From Acidiferrum sp963771295 (GTDB taxonomy: Bacteria; Acidobacteriota; Terriglobia; Acidiferrales; UBA7541), in NCBI GenBank assembly GCA_963771295.1, contig CAVYTB010000005.1, positions 1-64,000 on the forward strand: 64,000 bases of DNA, written 5' to 3'. Position 1 is the stretch's first letter. Each line of letters opens with the position of its first letter. The notes beneath the pieces were generated by a model. That model did no database searches. It saw only the letters and a list, made by a program, of their open reading frames with translations, and was not told the DNA's origin. Below, one piece after another: positions 43,301-52,863 of the stretch. Position numbers and translations under genes: made by a program.

Positions 43301-45616
43301 ATGACGGTGAAAACGGAAACCGGCAACGATTCGGCACTCGCAACAACGATCACGCGGCGCGGCTTCGTGAAGATGGGCGGCGCGCTGTTTGTGTCGCTGT
43401 ACATCCCGGGAAAATTTGCGGCGGCCGACGCTAGCGAAACTCAGACTTCGCTCGATCCAGCTCTGCTAGCCTCGTGGCTGGAGATCCGAAGCGACAACAC
43501 CATCGTCATGCGAACGGGACGCACAGAAACAGGCACGGGCATGAGCGCGTACTATGCGCAAGCGATTGCGGAGGAATTGGACGTCCGCCCGGAAACGATT
43601 TCCCTGATTCTGGGTGACACCGACAGAACGCCCGACGGAGGATACTCCGCGGGATTCCTGACGGGAATGAGCAACGTCCGCAAGGTAGCTGCCTATACGC
43701 ACCAGGCGCTGCTGGGACTGGCCGCGACGCAACTGGGCGTTCCGATTTCCAGTCTTAGCGTGACAGATGGAATCGTGTCGGGCGGCGGAAAGAGCATCAG
43801 TTACGGAAAACTCGTTGAAGGCCAGCACCTGGACCTGAAAATTCCAGTCGAGGGCAAACAAGCAAGGCCCGACCCGACGGGGTGGGTAGGCATGACGTCG
43901 CTCGACGGTTTCACGGTGACCGGAGATCCACCCATGAAGCCGGTCAACGAATTCAAGGTCATCGGCAAGTCGTATCCAGTGCCCAGCATCACCGACAAGG
44001 TTACGGGCAAGACGCAGTGGAGTTGCGACATTACGCTTCCGGGAATGCTGCATGCTCGAATGGTGCGACCAGCAACCCTTGGATCAACGCTAATTACTGC
44101 CGGCGAGGTGGACACGAAGCGCTTCCCCACTGCGGAAGTGGTGACGAAGGGCAACCTGGTAGCCGTAGTCTCGCCCAACGAGTGGGAAGCAATCAGCGCG
44201 GCGCGCGCGGTTGCTACGGGGACGAAGTGGACGGACTGGCAGGGGCTGCCGGAGAATCTGACGAAAGCGCTTCGCCAGTACAACTGGGGAGCGCCAGCGG
44301 AAAGCAAAGGAAAGGCCGATGAGGTGAAAGGGGCCCTTGCGAGCGGTACCAAAACGATTTCTGCAACGTACGAGCAACCGTATGTGAGGCACGCGCCGAT
44401 CGGCCCATTCGTTGCGGTTGCGGATGTGCGCGGCGATAGCAGCGCGACGGTGTGGACGCATTCGGCGCAATCTCAGGGGCTGCGCGCGCGCCTTGCCTTT
44501 CTGCTAGGCGTGCCGGTGGAGAAAGTGGTGGTGCGCTGGCTGGAACACTCCGGGCAGTACGGACGAACGACGCTGGGCGGGGATGGCGCGGAAGGCGACG
44601 CGGTGATCCTTTCGCAGTTGACCGGCAAGCCCGTTCGCGTGCAGTGGACCATGCAAGAAGACATGGCCTGGTCCAGCGTTTCGCCCGGATGGGTATCCGA
44701 TGTAAAGGGCGCTTTCGACGCGAATGGCCACCTTACCGCGGTGCACACCGCGTTTTATTCGCCGCACATGTTTGACCCGCGGCCCCTTGGCGCGCTGCTG
44801 GCCGGAATGCCATGCGCCACATCGAAGCCGGGGAATTGGATTGCTACGGAGTGGCATTACGAAAAGATTCAAAGGCTGGAAGAAGTATACGGAATGCCGA
44901 ACCTTGCGGCGGATTCGGCCAACGGCGGTTTGCGCGGGAACATCATGCGGACCCCGGGGCAGCGCCAACAGAACTTCGCGCTGGAGGGATTGATCAACGA
45001 AGCAGCAGCAGCGGTAAAGGCCGACCCGGTGCAATTTCGCATTGAACATACGACCGACCAGCGGCTGATCGACATTCTGAACGCCACGGCCAAGGCCGCA
45101 GGCTGGCAGTCGCGACCTTCGCCCCATCGTGGCGCGCGAAAGGCCGGTAATAGCGCGGTGGTCGGGCGTGGCGTGTGCATCATGGTGCGCTCCAATGCCT
45201 ACTGGGTGGGCATTGCCGAAGTGGCGGTGATTCCGGCAACCGGAAAGGTGCAGGTGACCCAGTTCACGATTGGCGCCGAGTGCGGAAAAACCATTAACCC
45301 GCGGCAACTGGACCGCTGCATGAAGACCGGCGTTGTGATGGGATTGAGCGAGGCGCTGAAGGAAGAAATTACGTTTGATAAGGAAAAAGTGACCAGCACG
45401 AATTGGAGCCGCTACAAGATCCTTACGATGGAAGAAATGCCGGAGATTAAGGTGGTCCAGATTTCACGGGACGACAAGGGGTTTGGAGGCGGCTCAGAAG
45501 CTGCAAACGCCATTGTCCCGCCAGCCGTGGCAGCAGCCATCTTCGATGCCACCGGGGTGCAGCCTCGCCGGATTCCGCTGACGCCGGCGTATGTCGCGGC
45601 GCTGCTCAAAGCGTAG
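43301..45616 (+). CDS. Molybdopterin-binding subunit of an aldehyde/isoquinoline-type oxidoreductase
   Basis: A 771-aa large subunit with a Tat leader (TITRRGFVKMGGALFVSLY), so the enzyme is exported fully folded with its cofactor. Mo-enzyme blocks SDNTIVMRTGRTETGTGMS, EHSGQYGRTTLGGDGAEGD and FGGGSEAANAIVPPAVAAAI are present. Start chosen at 43301 after GGGAG; a longer upstream frame overlaps the small subunit. The family oxidises aldehydes or N-heterocycles; the substrate cannot be read. The small subunit may travel with it by hitch-hiking. Confidence 0.92.
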   Translation: MTVKTETGNDSALATTITRRGFVKMGGALFVSLYIPGKFAAADASETQTSLDPALLASWLEIRSDNTIVMRTGRTETGTGMSAYYAQAIAEELDVRPETISLILGDTDRTPDGGYSAGFLTGMSNVRKVAAYTHQALLGLAATQLGVPISSLSVTDGIVSGGGKSISYGKLVEGQHLDLKIPVEGKQARPDPTGWVGMTSLDGFTVTGDPPMKPVNEFKVIGKSYPVPSITDKVTGKTQWSCDITLPGMLHARMVRPATLGSTLITAGEVDTKRFPTAEVVTKGNLVAVVSPNEWEAISAARAVATGTKWTDWQGLPENLTKALRQYNWGAPAESKGKADEVKGALASGTKTISATYEQPYVRHAPIGPFVAVADVRGDSSATVWTHSAQSQGLRARLAFLLGVPVEKVVVRWLEHSGQYGRTTLGGDGAEGDAVILSQLTGKPVRVQWTMQEDMAWSSVSPGWVSDVKGAFDANGHLTAVHTAFYSPHMFDPRPLGALLAGMPCATSKPGNWIATEWHYEKIQRLEEVYGMPNLAADSANGGLRGNIMRTPGQRQQNFALEGLINEAAAAVKADPVQFRIEHTTDQRLIDILNATAKAAGWQSRPSPHRGARKAGNSAVVGRGVCIMVRSNAYWVGIAEVAVIPATGKVQVTQFTIGAECGKTINPRQLDRCMKTGVVMGLSEALKEEITFDKEKVTSTNWSRYKILTMEEMPEIKVVQISRDDKGFGGGSEAANAIVPPAVAAAIFDATGVQPRRIPLTPAYVAALLKA

Positions 45617-45738
45617 AAACTCGCAGGTTTCTGACAATCCTCAAATTTGACAAAGTGGTAAAGCCGTTACCGACATAAATCTTAGCTGATTCGGCACAGG
45701 CGGTGTCAGCCTGACGGACATTATGTTTTGATTATTAC

Positions 45739-46089
45739 ATGCAAGAAGTCAGACAGAGTGAACGCCGCCGGGCGCGCCGCGTGCGCATGGGACAAGCCCT
45801 GCGCGTGCGGCCTTCGGATCCCAAAGATGATCCGTTCGACGAAATCGGGACGACCAAGAACGTATCGCGGGATGGCGTATATTTCGCAACTGAGCGCAAA
45901 AACTACTATCTTGGCATGCGATTGTTTGTCACCCTCCCCTATCATTCCCCCATCAATCCGCTGAATCACGAGTACATCGGGCAAGTGGCGCGCGTGGATG
46001 ACCTCGGCGATGGCCAGTATGGCGTGGCGGTGCGCCTGTTGTCGTCAGCCGAAAGCGATCCGATGGCGGGCAACGGCCGGATGAAATAA
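45739..46089 (+). CDS. PilZ-domain c-di-GMP-binding protein
   Basis: A 116-aa PilZ domain with both binding parts: the RxxxR region QSERRRARRVRM and the NxSxxG-type motif NVSRDGVYF. It likely reads c-di-GMP made by the neighbouring PAS-GGDEF protein and may act on the stators encoded next. Domain stands alone. Confidence 0.86.
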   Translation: MQEVRQSERRRARRVRMGQALRVRPSDPKDDPFDEIGTTKNVSRDGVYFATERKNYYLGMRLFVTLPYHSPINPLNHEYIGQVARVDDLGDGQYGVAVRLLSSAESDPMAGNGRMK

Positions 46090-46270
46090 AGCGACAAAAG
46101 AGCGGAGCCGGGGGACGTTCCGAATTTGAACTCGCCAGACTGAACTGAAACTCACACCTCGATTGAACTAGCGTCATCCCTTTCGAATCAGGGGAATTAG
46201 CGAAGCTTCACCTTCCTTCCGGTGGTCTCCAACGTGCCTGACTTGCATAGGAATAGGTAAGGACGTTTCC

Positions 46271-47185
46271 ATGGCGTCGTCACCAGACTCGGAGATTTGT
46301 CAGCAGGTGCTGGAATGCCTTCCGACCGGTGTGTTCGCGGCGGACCGCGAAGGAAAGGTCACCTTCTGGAATGCGGGCGCCGAACCCATCAGGGGTTACT
46401 TGAAACAAGATGTATTAGGGCGGCAGTGCAACGAAGGATTCCTGGAGCACTCGGATTGCTAAATTAATACTGTCGTCGGGAACATGGTGCCGTTGCTGGT
46501 GACGCTAAGAGAAGGGCGGGGCATGACCACCAAAGCGTCACTCCGAGGCAAGTTCGGGCATTCCATTCCCGTGCGGTTGGAGACGATTCTGCTGCGCAAC
46601 GACGGCGGCCACATCCAGGGCGCCGTAGAGATATTCGATCCGATATCGAGTACCGCGAGGCACAACCGCCGCCAAAGCAAACTTGCCGCGGCAGGCTGCT
46701 TGGACACGCTGACCGGAGTGTTGAACCATGCGATGATTCAAGCGCACCTGCGGGAACAGTTGTCACTTTTCGGGGTGTATCCCGTGCCATTCGCGGTGCT
46801 ATCGATCGCGATCGACGAACTGGCCAAACTCCGTGAACGCTTCGGGCAAGCCGCAGTGGATGCGGCGACGCGCGTCGTCGCGCAGACGATGGAGAATGGA
46901 TTGCGGCCCACAGACTATCTGGGGCGCTGGCTGGAGCAGGAATTCCTGGCGGTGCTGACGGAGTGCGGCGAAGCCGATGTGATGAAGGTGGCAGAGCGGC
47001 TGCGAAAAATGGCGTTGCACGCCGACGTGGTGTTCTGGGGAGACAAGTTTCATGTGACCGTGTCCATCGGAGCGACAGTCGCCTGCGACCGCGACACCGT
47101 GGGCACCATCACCGGCCGCGCGGAACGGGCGATGGCGCAAGGTGGCGAAAAAGGCGGAAATCGCGTGGTGCTGATTTCAACATGA
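46271..47185 (+). pseudogene. PAS-GGDEF diguanylate cyclase-like gene with in-frame TAA
   Basis: A PAS domain (VLECLPTGVFAADREGKVTF ...) runs to TAA at 46460-46462 (reading HSDC-stop-INTVVGNMVPLL). The same frame continues without a gap to 47185 and encodes a GGDEF-like domain (GCLDTLTGVLNHAMIQAHLR ... FHVTVSIGATVACDRDT). The catalytic loop reads GRWLEQEF rather than GGDEF, so cyclase activity is doubtful even if repaired. A downstream ATG at 46484 could express the second half alone. Single base change (for example CAA or AAA to TAA) would restore a 304-aa protein. Confidence 0.78.
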
Positions 47186-47213
47186 GAAACCAGAACCAAA
47201 AGAAGGCCTCACT

Positions 47214-48115
47214 ATGTTCGTGATTATCGGAATCGTGGTGGTGATCGCCGCCATCGTGGGAGGGTACCTGATGGAACACGGCAATTTGCGCGGGCTGCTG
47301 CAACCCGCGGAATTGCTGATCATCGGAGGCGCCGGACTCGGTACCGTGCTGATTGCCAACCCGCTGCACATCCTGAAAAAGATTGTGGGCAACCTGGCCG
47401 GGGTGTTCGGGGATCGAAGTTCGGCAAGGCCCGCTACCTTGAAATCATGAAAATGCTGTACGAGCTGTTCACACGCGCACGGAAAGAAGGGCTGATGGCG
47501 CTGGAAACGGACAGCGACAATCCGGAGCAAAGCCCGGTGTTTTCGAAATATCCCAAATTGCTGAAAGACCATCACGTGATGGACTGCATCTGCGACACCA
47601 TACGCATGGCGGCGGGAGGAGGAGTTGAGCCTTTCGACGTCGACCAGATGATGGAGTTGGACATGGAAGTGCACCACCACGAAGCGGGCGCGCCGGTTAC
47701 CGCGCTGTCCACGATGGCGGATTCTTTGCCGGGGTTGGGCATCGTGGCAGCAGTGCTGGGCGTGGTGATTACCATGGGGGCGTTGGGTGGACCGCCGGAA
47801 GAAATCGGGCACAAAGTAGCCGCAGCGCTGGTAGGAACATTCCTGGGCATCTTATTGTGCTACGGATTTGTCGGTCCGATCGCGGCGAACATGGCGAAGT
47901 CCACCGAAGAGGAACACGCCTTTTATCACGTGATCCGCGTGGTGATTGTGGCGTTCATCAAGGGGGCGCCTCCCAGTGTGGCGGTGGAGTTCGGACGGCG
48001 CGCCATTCCCGGCACGGTGCGGCCAAAATTCCAGGAACTCGAGGACTTCATCAAAAACCGCGGCGCAGCGGCCGAAGGCGCGGCGGCAGCAGAACCAGCC
48101 GCACCGGCAGCGTAG
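47214..48115 (+). pseudogene. motA: motA split by a one-base frameshift
   Basis: Flagellar stator MotA in two frames. 47214-47450 gives MFVIIGIVVVIAAIVGGYLM and ANPLHILKKIVGNLAGVFG; the rest (47411-48115) continues GSKFGKARYLEIMKMLYEL in the -1 frame. The shift falls at GGGG (47409-47412), one G short of a five-G run. The second part carries the proline-bearing membrane helices (PGLGIVAAVLGVVITMG) and the cytoplasmic loop charge pattern. Either a sequencing slip, a true pseudogene, or -1 slippage on GGG-GGA. A separate ATG at 47447 overlaps the first stop (ATGA). Confidence 0.85.
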
Positions 48116-48124
48116 GGACTTCCG

Positions 48125-48958
48125 ATGCCGTCGCCTCCTCCGATCATCATCAAGAAAAAAGCCGCGCATGGCGGGCACCATGGTGGCGCGTGGAAGGTGG
48201 CGTACGCGGATTTTGTTACCGCGATGATGGCGCTATTTATCGTGCTATGGCTGATGAACAGCAGCAATCAGGTGAAAGAGGCTGTGGGCGGATATTTCAA
48301 GGATCCCACCGGCAATTCGAAAATGGTGGGAAGCGACATGCGAGGAAGTGGCGATAACTTCATCGTGTCCAAAGACAATATGAAGGAATTGAAAGAACAG
48401 CTGCAGAAATCGATTCGCGAGGTGCCGAAGTTCGATAAATTGCAGAGCCACATCGATATGACGGTGACGAACGAAGGCTTGCGGATCGAGTTGACGGAAT
48501 CTGCCACCGGCACATTTTTTGAAAGCGGAAGCGCGAAAATGAGCGCCGACGGCAGTGAACTGTTGAAAACCCTGGCACAGGAACTGGGTAAGTTACCGAA
48601 TCGCGTGGCGATCGAAGGACACACTGACTCCAAGCCCTACCCTCCCACCGCGGCATACACAAACTGGGAGCTATCTGCCGATCGCGCCAATGCAGCTCGA
48701 AGATTGATGATGCAGAATGGATTTCGTGACGACCAGGGGACGCAAGTGCGCGGATTTGCGGACCAGCGGCTGCGCAAGGCCGATGCGCCGCTTGATTCGC
48801 TGAACCGGCGCATCTCGCTGATCGCGCAATATCAGGAGAAACCTGCAGGGCCCCCACAAGCGAACGGCGCGGCTGGATCAGGCGAGAAGCCCACGCAGCC
48901 CGAGGCAAAGCAAGAACCAACGCGCGGAAGCGAGCCTGCCGCGCCGAAGAAGGAATAG
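48125..48958 (+). CDS. motB: Flagellar motor stator protein MotB
   Basis: A 277-aa MotB: basic N-terminus KKKAAHGGHHGGAWKVAYAD, the proton-channel Asp in YADFVTAMMALFIVLWLM, a plug/linker, and an OmpA-like peptidoglycan-binding domain (FFESGSAKMSADGSELL, VAIEGHTDSKP, LSADRANAARRL). C-terminal Pro/Gln/Lys-rich tail from about 240. It starts 9 bp after the MotA stop. Intact, unlike motA. Confidence 0.94.
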   Translation: MPSPPPIIIKKKAAHGGHHGGAWKVAYADFVTAMMALFIVLWLMNSSNQVKEAVGGYFKDPTGNSKMVGSDMRGSGDNFIVSKDNMKELKEQLQKSIREVPKFDKLQSHIDMTVTNEGLRIELTESATGTFFESGSAKMSADGSELLKTLAQELGKLPNRVAIEGHTDSKPYPPTAAYTNWELSADRANAARRLMMQNGFRDDQGTQVRGFADQRLRKADAPLDSLNRRISLIAQYQEKPAGPPQANGAAGSGEKPTQPEAKQEPTRGSEPAAPKKE

Positions 48959-49274
48959 AGTTAGCGAGCGGGTACCGGCGGCTGTCGGGAAAACAACGGC
49001 GATTTCAGTCTCCGGCATAAGTGCAAGAATCTGTGCAATTTGGCGTGTTTTAGGCGCACCCTTTCGCCGGCATCTCCTCATCTAATCTATGGCAGAGCCG
49101 CGAAACTTTTCCGCTACCGGAGGGTTTACTTGGAAGGACAAGGGATATTTGCGGCTCCATGGTACGGCTGCGCGCGAAAATTGCGTTCGTGGTGAGAAGC
49201 CGAGTGAAATGCTGTCAGGCGAGAGGTGAACCATTCCGATGACGGATTCATTCAAGAAGAAGAAAGGAACAACG
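48959..49274. other. Intergenic, nothing recognised
   Basis: About 316 bp between motB and the beta-barrel gene. I see no open frame with family resemblance, no tRNA and no strong terminator hairpin. An in-frame upstream ATG of the next gene (49239) lies at its right end. Confidence 0.5.
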
Positions 49275-49931
49275 ATGAGCCGGAGCGTATACATTCTGTG
49301 TTTCGCAGTGCTGTTTTTTGGAGGGACTTCGACCCGCGCCCAGCAGAAGTTTGAAATTTCGCCCTTCGTCGGCTATGAGACCAGCGGATCCTATCCCGTG
49401 AACCCATTCAACCCGCCAATTGGAAACCTCCCGCCGGTCAGTTCGCTGCGCGTGAACGACGCTTTGGCCTTCGGAACATTTCTGGACTACAACCTGACGG
49501 AAAATACGCAAGCCGAATTCATGTGGAATCGCAATAACACGTCGTACAGCGGGCAATCGATTTTGACCGGCCAATATCATAAGGCCTTCGACACCACCGT
49601 CGACCAATTCCAGTTCGGCATATCGTACATGTTTCTGAACAGCGAACACCGCTTGCGCCCTTACATTGAAGGTGGCGTGGGATTCACACACGATTCAAAC
49701 GGCAGCGGAACGCCGAATCGAACGGAGTTCGCCTATAACATCGGCGGCGGTGTGAAATATTATGTGAGCCGCCACGTGGGTTTGCGGGGCGATGTGCGAT
49801 GGTTGCCAACCTACGGCAGTTCGACGACCGGATTATATTGCGACCCGTTCTATGGCTTCTGCTATAACGCGTCGTTGCCCAACTACCTGAATCGTGGAAG
49901 CTTCACCGGCGGGATTATCTTCCGTTTCTAA
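49275..49931 (+). CDS. Small outer-membrane beta-barrel (OmpA-like)
   Basis: A 218-aa exported protein starting at MSRSVYILCFAVLFF (ATG 49275, AAAGGA upstream); signal to about residue 24 (STRAQQ). The mature part is an eight-strand barrel pattern (FEISPFVGYETSG, LRPYIEGGVGFTHDSN, YNIGGGVKYYVSRHVGLRGD) ending FTGGIIFRF with terminal Phe. No C-terminal peptidoglycan-binding domain. Function structural or unknown. Confidence 0.86.
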   Translation: MSRSVYILCFAVLFFGGTSTRAQQKFEISPFVGYETSGSYPVNPFNPPIGNLPPVSSLRVNDALAFGTFLDYNLTENTQAEFMWNRNNTSYSGQSILTGQYHKAFDTTVDQFQFGISYMFLNSEHRLRPYIEGGVGFTHDSNGSGTPNRTEFAYNIGGGVKYYVSRHVGLRGDVRWLPTYGSSTTGLYCDPFYGFCYNASLPNYLNRGSFTGGIIFRF

Positions 49932-49998
49932 AAACCCATGCCGCCGGAATCCTTCTCTGTAATGAGGCGTGAAGGCCTGAGTTTCAGGAGAATTCCTG

Positions 49999-51129
49999 CT
50001 AGTGTCCAGCCGGCGGTTCCGGCATGACGAACAATTTTTCGTCGACGGGCACGTTTTGCTGCACGCTCTCCACTTGAATCGTGAAGGCGCCATTCGGCCG
50101 CACCAGAATCCAGCGGTACGGGATCTTGACGCCATCGGTTTGCCGATAATCGCTGTAGTCAATCTGCGTGGGATTGCGGCCCAGTGGCGTTTCCGCGAAG
50201 CGAATCAGCCGCAGCAGTAAACCATTTTCCTGATCGAAACAAAGATTGAGCGTGGGCTTGCCGGGGCCCTTCGCGACCACCAGATAAGTTGCACGGCCGC
50301 CCACCGGCTCGCCCGGCAGCACCTTGAACTCCTTGTACAGTTCGCGAAGGCGCGCGGGGAATCGCAACTCGGCGTCGATCCTGGCGGCTTCGCCTTCGGC
50401 CGCAGTCATCGCATGAAAACCGCCGGGCATGCTGAGCCACCCAACTTCGCCGTTGAACGCAGTGACGCTGGTGCCGGTGGGAGGATGGTTCAGCGAGATG
50501 CGTTTTTCCGGAGCTTCCGAATAGATCTCGATAGGATTGGTTTTGCCGAAAGCGTCGATCGTTCCCTTCTGCACGCGGGTGTTGATCTTGTTGAAGGCAT
50601 CCGCGCCACCGACTGCGGCGAGATATTTATCAAGAATCTGCTCGACGGATGGAAGAGCGGGATGAGCTTCGCCACCTTCGTCGTGAACGTGGGCTGGTGG
50701 CCGGGTAGCATCTGCGGAAAGAATTGGCGTGGAAACAGGGTGGGCGACGCCACGATGGCAGGTGTAGCAGGTAACTTCGACATCGCCATTAAAGTTAGCC
50801 TGATTGATGGCCATCATCATGGTGATCATTTTTCGCGCGGTGAGCTTGGTTTTCTTGTCGTCTTTGTCGTTGGCATGCTCCACGTGACAGAACTCGCATT
50901 CCACGCCGAGCGATGCCGCGATGAATTGCATCGACGGAATTAGCTGGTCCGCCGGAATATTCTTCAGCACCTGAATATTTTTGAAATGCTGCTCGGCTGT
51001 CTGGAATTGTCCAGAGTGCGCAGTTGCAGCGGGTTGCTGGGCACGAGTTAACTTCATCGAGGCAACCAGCAAAATCGCTGCCGACAAGGCAGAAGCTGAA
51101 ATCCACAAGCGCGCGCTGCTTGTTTTCAT
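49999..51129 (-). CDS. Reaction-centre-type c cytochrome fused to a LolA-like domain
   Basis: A 376-aa exported cytochrome starting at MKTSSARLW (51129). Signal/anchor about 5-30. Two haem motifs, CEFCH and CYTCH, lie in a CytC_RC-like domain (about 40-135, FIAASLGVECEFCHVEH). From about 155 a LolA/LppX-like beta domain follows (GGADAFNKINTRVQKGTID ... IPYRWILVRPNGAFTIQV). It is not photosynthetic here: no reaction-centre genes are present. It is co-oriented with the GMC oxidoreductase and may accept its electrons. Confidence 0.83.
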   Translation of the reverse strand: MKTSSARLWISASALSAAILLVASMKLTRAQQPAATAHSGQFQTAEQHFKNIQVLKNIPADQLIPSMQFIAASLGVECEFCHVEHANDKDDKKTKLTARKMITMMMAINQANFNGDVEVTCYTCHRGVAHPVSTPILSADATRPPAHVHDEGGEAHPALPSVEQILDKYLAAVGGADAFNKINTRVQKGTIDAFGKTNPIEIYSEAPEKRISLNHPPTGTSVTAFNGEVGWLSMPGGFHAMTAAEGEAARIDAELRFPARLRELYKEFKVLPGEPVGGRATYLVVAKGPGKPTLNLCFDQENGLLLRLIRFAETPLGRNPTQIDYSDYRQTDGVKIPYRWILVRPNGAFTIQVESVQQNVPVDEKLFVMPEPPAGH

Positions 51130-51198
51130 GTAGCCCTCGAAGCGACGGAAAAACTCGCGAGACAAAAGGATACCGTCAGTGCGATTTCCGCGCCACTC

Positions 51199-52863
51199 TT
51201 ACGCCGGCAGGTCTCCCTGTTTGGCGAGCGCGGTGATGCGATCCGCTGCGCGGTAAGCGAGCGCCTGAATGGTCATGGTGGGCTGGCCGCGGCCGGAAGT
51301 TACCAGGCTGCTGCCATCGCAAAGGAACAGGTTTGGAACATCGTGGGTACGATGATCAGGATTGATCACCGAAGATTTGGCGTCGGCGCCCATACGGCAG
51401 GTACCCAAAAGGTGTACCGCGAACTGCGTGGAGGCGATGGGCTGGTGCCATTTGCTCGTGGCGCCCGCCGCGTCCAGAATTTCCATGGCGCGGTCTGTCA
51501 TCCAGGTGACCAGTTTCAAGTCATTCGGGCAATCCTGATAGGTCATGCGAAGAGCGGGAAGGCCCCAGGCATCCTTGACGTCGGGATCGAGGGAGAAGCT
51601 GTTTGATTCCACGGGCAGCGAGGTGCCGTGACAGAAAATCTCCATGGTGCGCGTGAAATTATGGTGCAGGGCTTTCTTGAAATCCTTGCCCCAGCGCGGC
51701 GTTCCCGGCGGTAGGGCGCCGGTGGCAAATCCAATGGGGGTGAGATCGAATCGCGCGTCCAGACCACCGCCTCCGTAGATGCCGAGCTTCTGGGTGTCCA
51801 TTTCGTAAAAATCGTGAAAGATGCGGCTGACGGCGAATCCTTTGTAATCGTTTAGTGGTTCGTCAAACACTCCATAAGCAATCGAACCACTATTGGGCAT
51901 CAGATATTTGCCGACCAGGCCGCTGGAGTTGGCCAGGCCGTTGGGAAATTGATTCGACGCGGAAAGCAGCAGCAATCGCGGAGTTTCGGCGCCGTTAGCA
52001 CACACGATGACAGCCTTGGCCCTTTGCAGCTGCTCGTTCTTTTTGGCATCAAAATAAAGAACGCCCGTCGCTCTTCCCGTTTTGTCTGTGGCGATTTTAT
52101 GTACATAAGAATTGGGACGGATCTCGCAGCGGCCTGTTTTTTCCGCCATGCGAATCACGCTGGAGAGTGCCGAAGACTTGGCGCCCACTTCGCAACCAAA
52201 ACCGAGGCAAAAGCCGCAATTCACGCAAGCGCTGCGTCCCGGCCGCGGCTCAGAAAGAATGGCCATGGGCGCGGGAAACGGATGATAGCCGAGTTTTCGC
52301 GCCGCCTTTTCAAAAATGACGCCGGAACCTTTCACCGGCAGCGGCGGCATCGGATAAGGCTTGGAGCGAGGCGGGTCAAACGGACTGGCGCCGGCAAGTC
52401 CGGAAACGCCAATCTCCCACTCCACCTTGGTGTAATACGGCTCGAGATCCGCGTATCGAATCGGCCAGTCGACGAATCCGGTCCCGGGAATCTCCCCCAC
52501 CTTGCTGCGCTCGATGAAATCAATCTCGTGAAAACGCCAGAAGTTCGCCGTGAAATGCACGCTGCTGCCGCCAACGCAGCGGCCATACAACACACTTTGT
52601 TGAACTTTGGCTTTTTCTTGCGGAGTTTGCCGGAAAGTGATCGGCTGATTTTTGGGATTGTTAGTCAGCAGGTGGCGATTAAACACTTTCAGTTCATCGT
52701 GAGTGAAATCCGCCTCGGTGAGGTACGGCCCCTGCTCCAGCACCACCACGCGAAAACCGTTGGTGGATAGTTCCTTGGCCAGAACTCCGCCGGCCGCGCC
52801 GGATCCGACGATCACAAAATCCACTTCTTCGGAAGTTTTGTAGGAAACTTTGGATTGGCTCAT
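51199..52863 (-). CDS. GMC-family oxidoreductase
   Basis: A 554-aa flavin dehydrogenase of the gluconate-dehydrogenase group. FAD motif VDFVIVGSGAAGGVLAKELS, GRCVGGSSVHFTANFW, a Cys-rich segment ACVNCGFCLGFGCEVGAKSS typical of this group, and the C-terminal HLLGTCRMGADAKSSVINPD. Start chosen at MSQSKVSY because its ATG overlaps the stop of the small subunit (ATGA). It has no signal and would be exported by the small subunit's Tat leader. Confidence 0.93.
   Translation of the reverse strand: MSQSKVSYKTSEEVDFVIVGSGAAGGVLAKELSTNGFRVVVLEQGPYLTEADFTHDELKVFNRHLLTNNPKNQPITFRQTPQEKAKVQQSVLYGRCVGGSSVHFTANFWRFHEIDFIERSKVGEIPGTGFVDWPIRYADLEPYYTKVEWEIGVSGLAGASPFDPPRSKPYPMPPLPVKGSGVIFEKAARKLGYHPFPAPMAILSEPRPGRSACVNCGFCLGFGCEVGAKSSALSSVIRMAEKTGRCEIRPNSYVHKIATDKTGRATGVLYFDAKKNEQLQRAKAVIVCANGAETPRLLLLSASNQFPNGLANSSGLVGKYLMPNSGSIAYGVFDEPLNDYKGFAVSRIFHDFYEMDTQKLGIYGGGGLDARFDLTPIGFATGALPPGTPRWGKDFKKALHHNFTRTMEIFCHGTSLPVESNSFSLDPDVKDAWGLPALRMTYQDCPNDLKLVTWMTDRAMEILDAAGATSKWHQPIASTQFAVHLLGTCRMGADAKSSVINPDHRTHDVPNLFLCDGSSLVTSGRGQPTMTIQALAYRAADRITALAKQGDLPA

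Noticed and set aside
45640..45700. Sigma-28-type flagellar promoter before the PilZ gene
   Set aside because: TAAAG is present but the downstream half is at the wrong distance.
49999..51129. Evidence of photosynthesis from a reaction-centre cytochrome
   Set aside because: Only two haem motifs, fused to a LolA-like domain, and no pigment or reaction-centre genes; such homologues are widespread in non-phototrophs.
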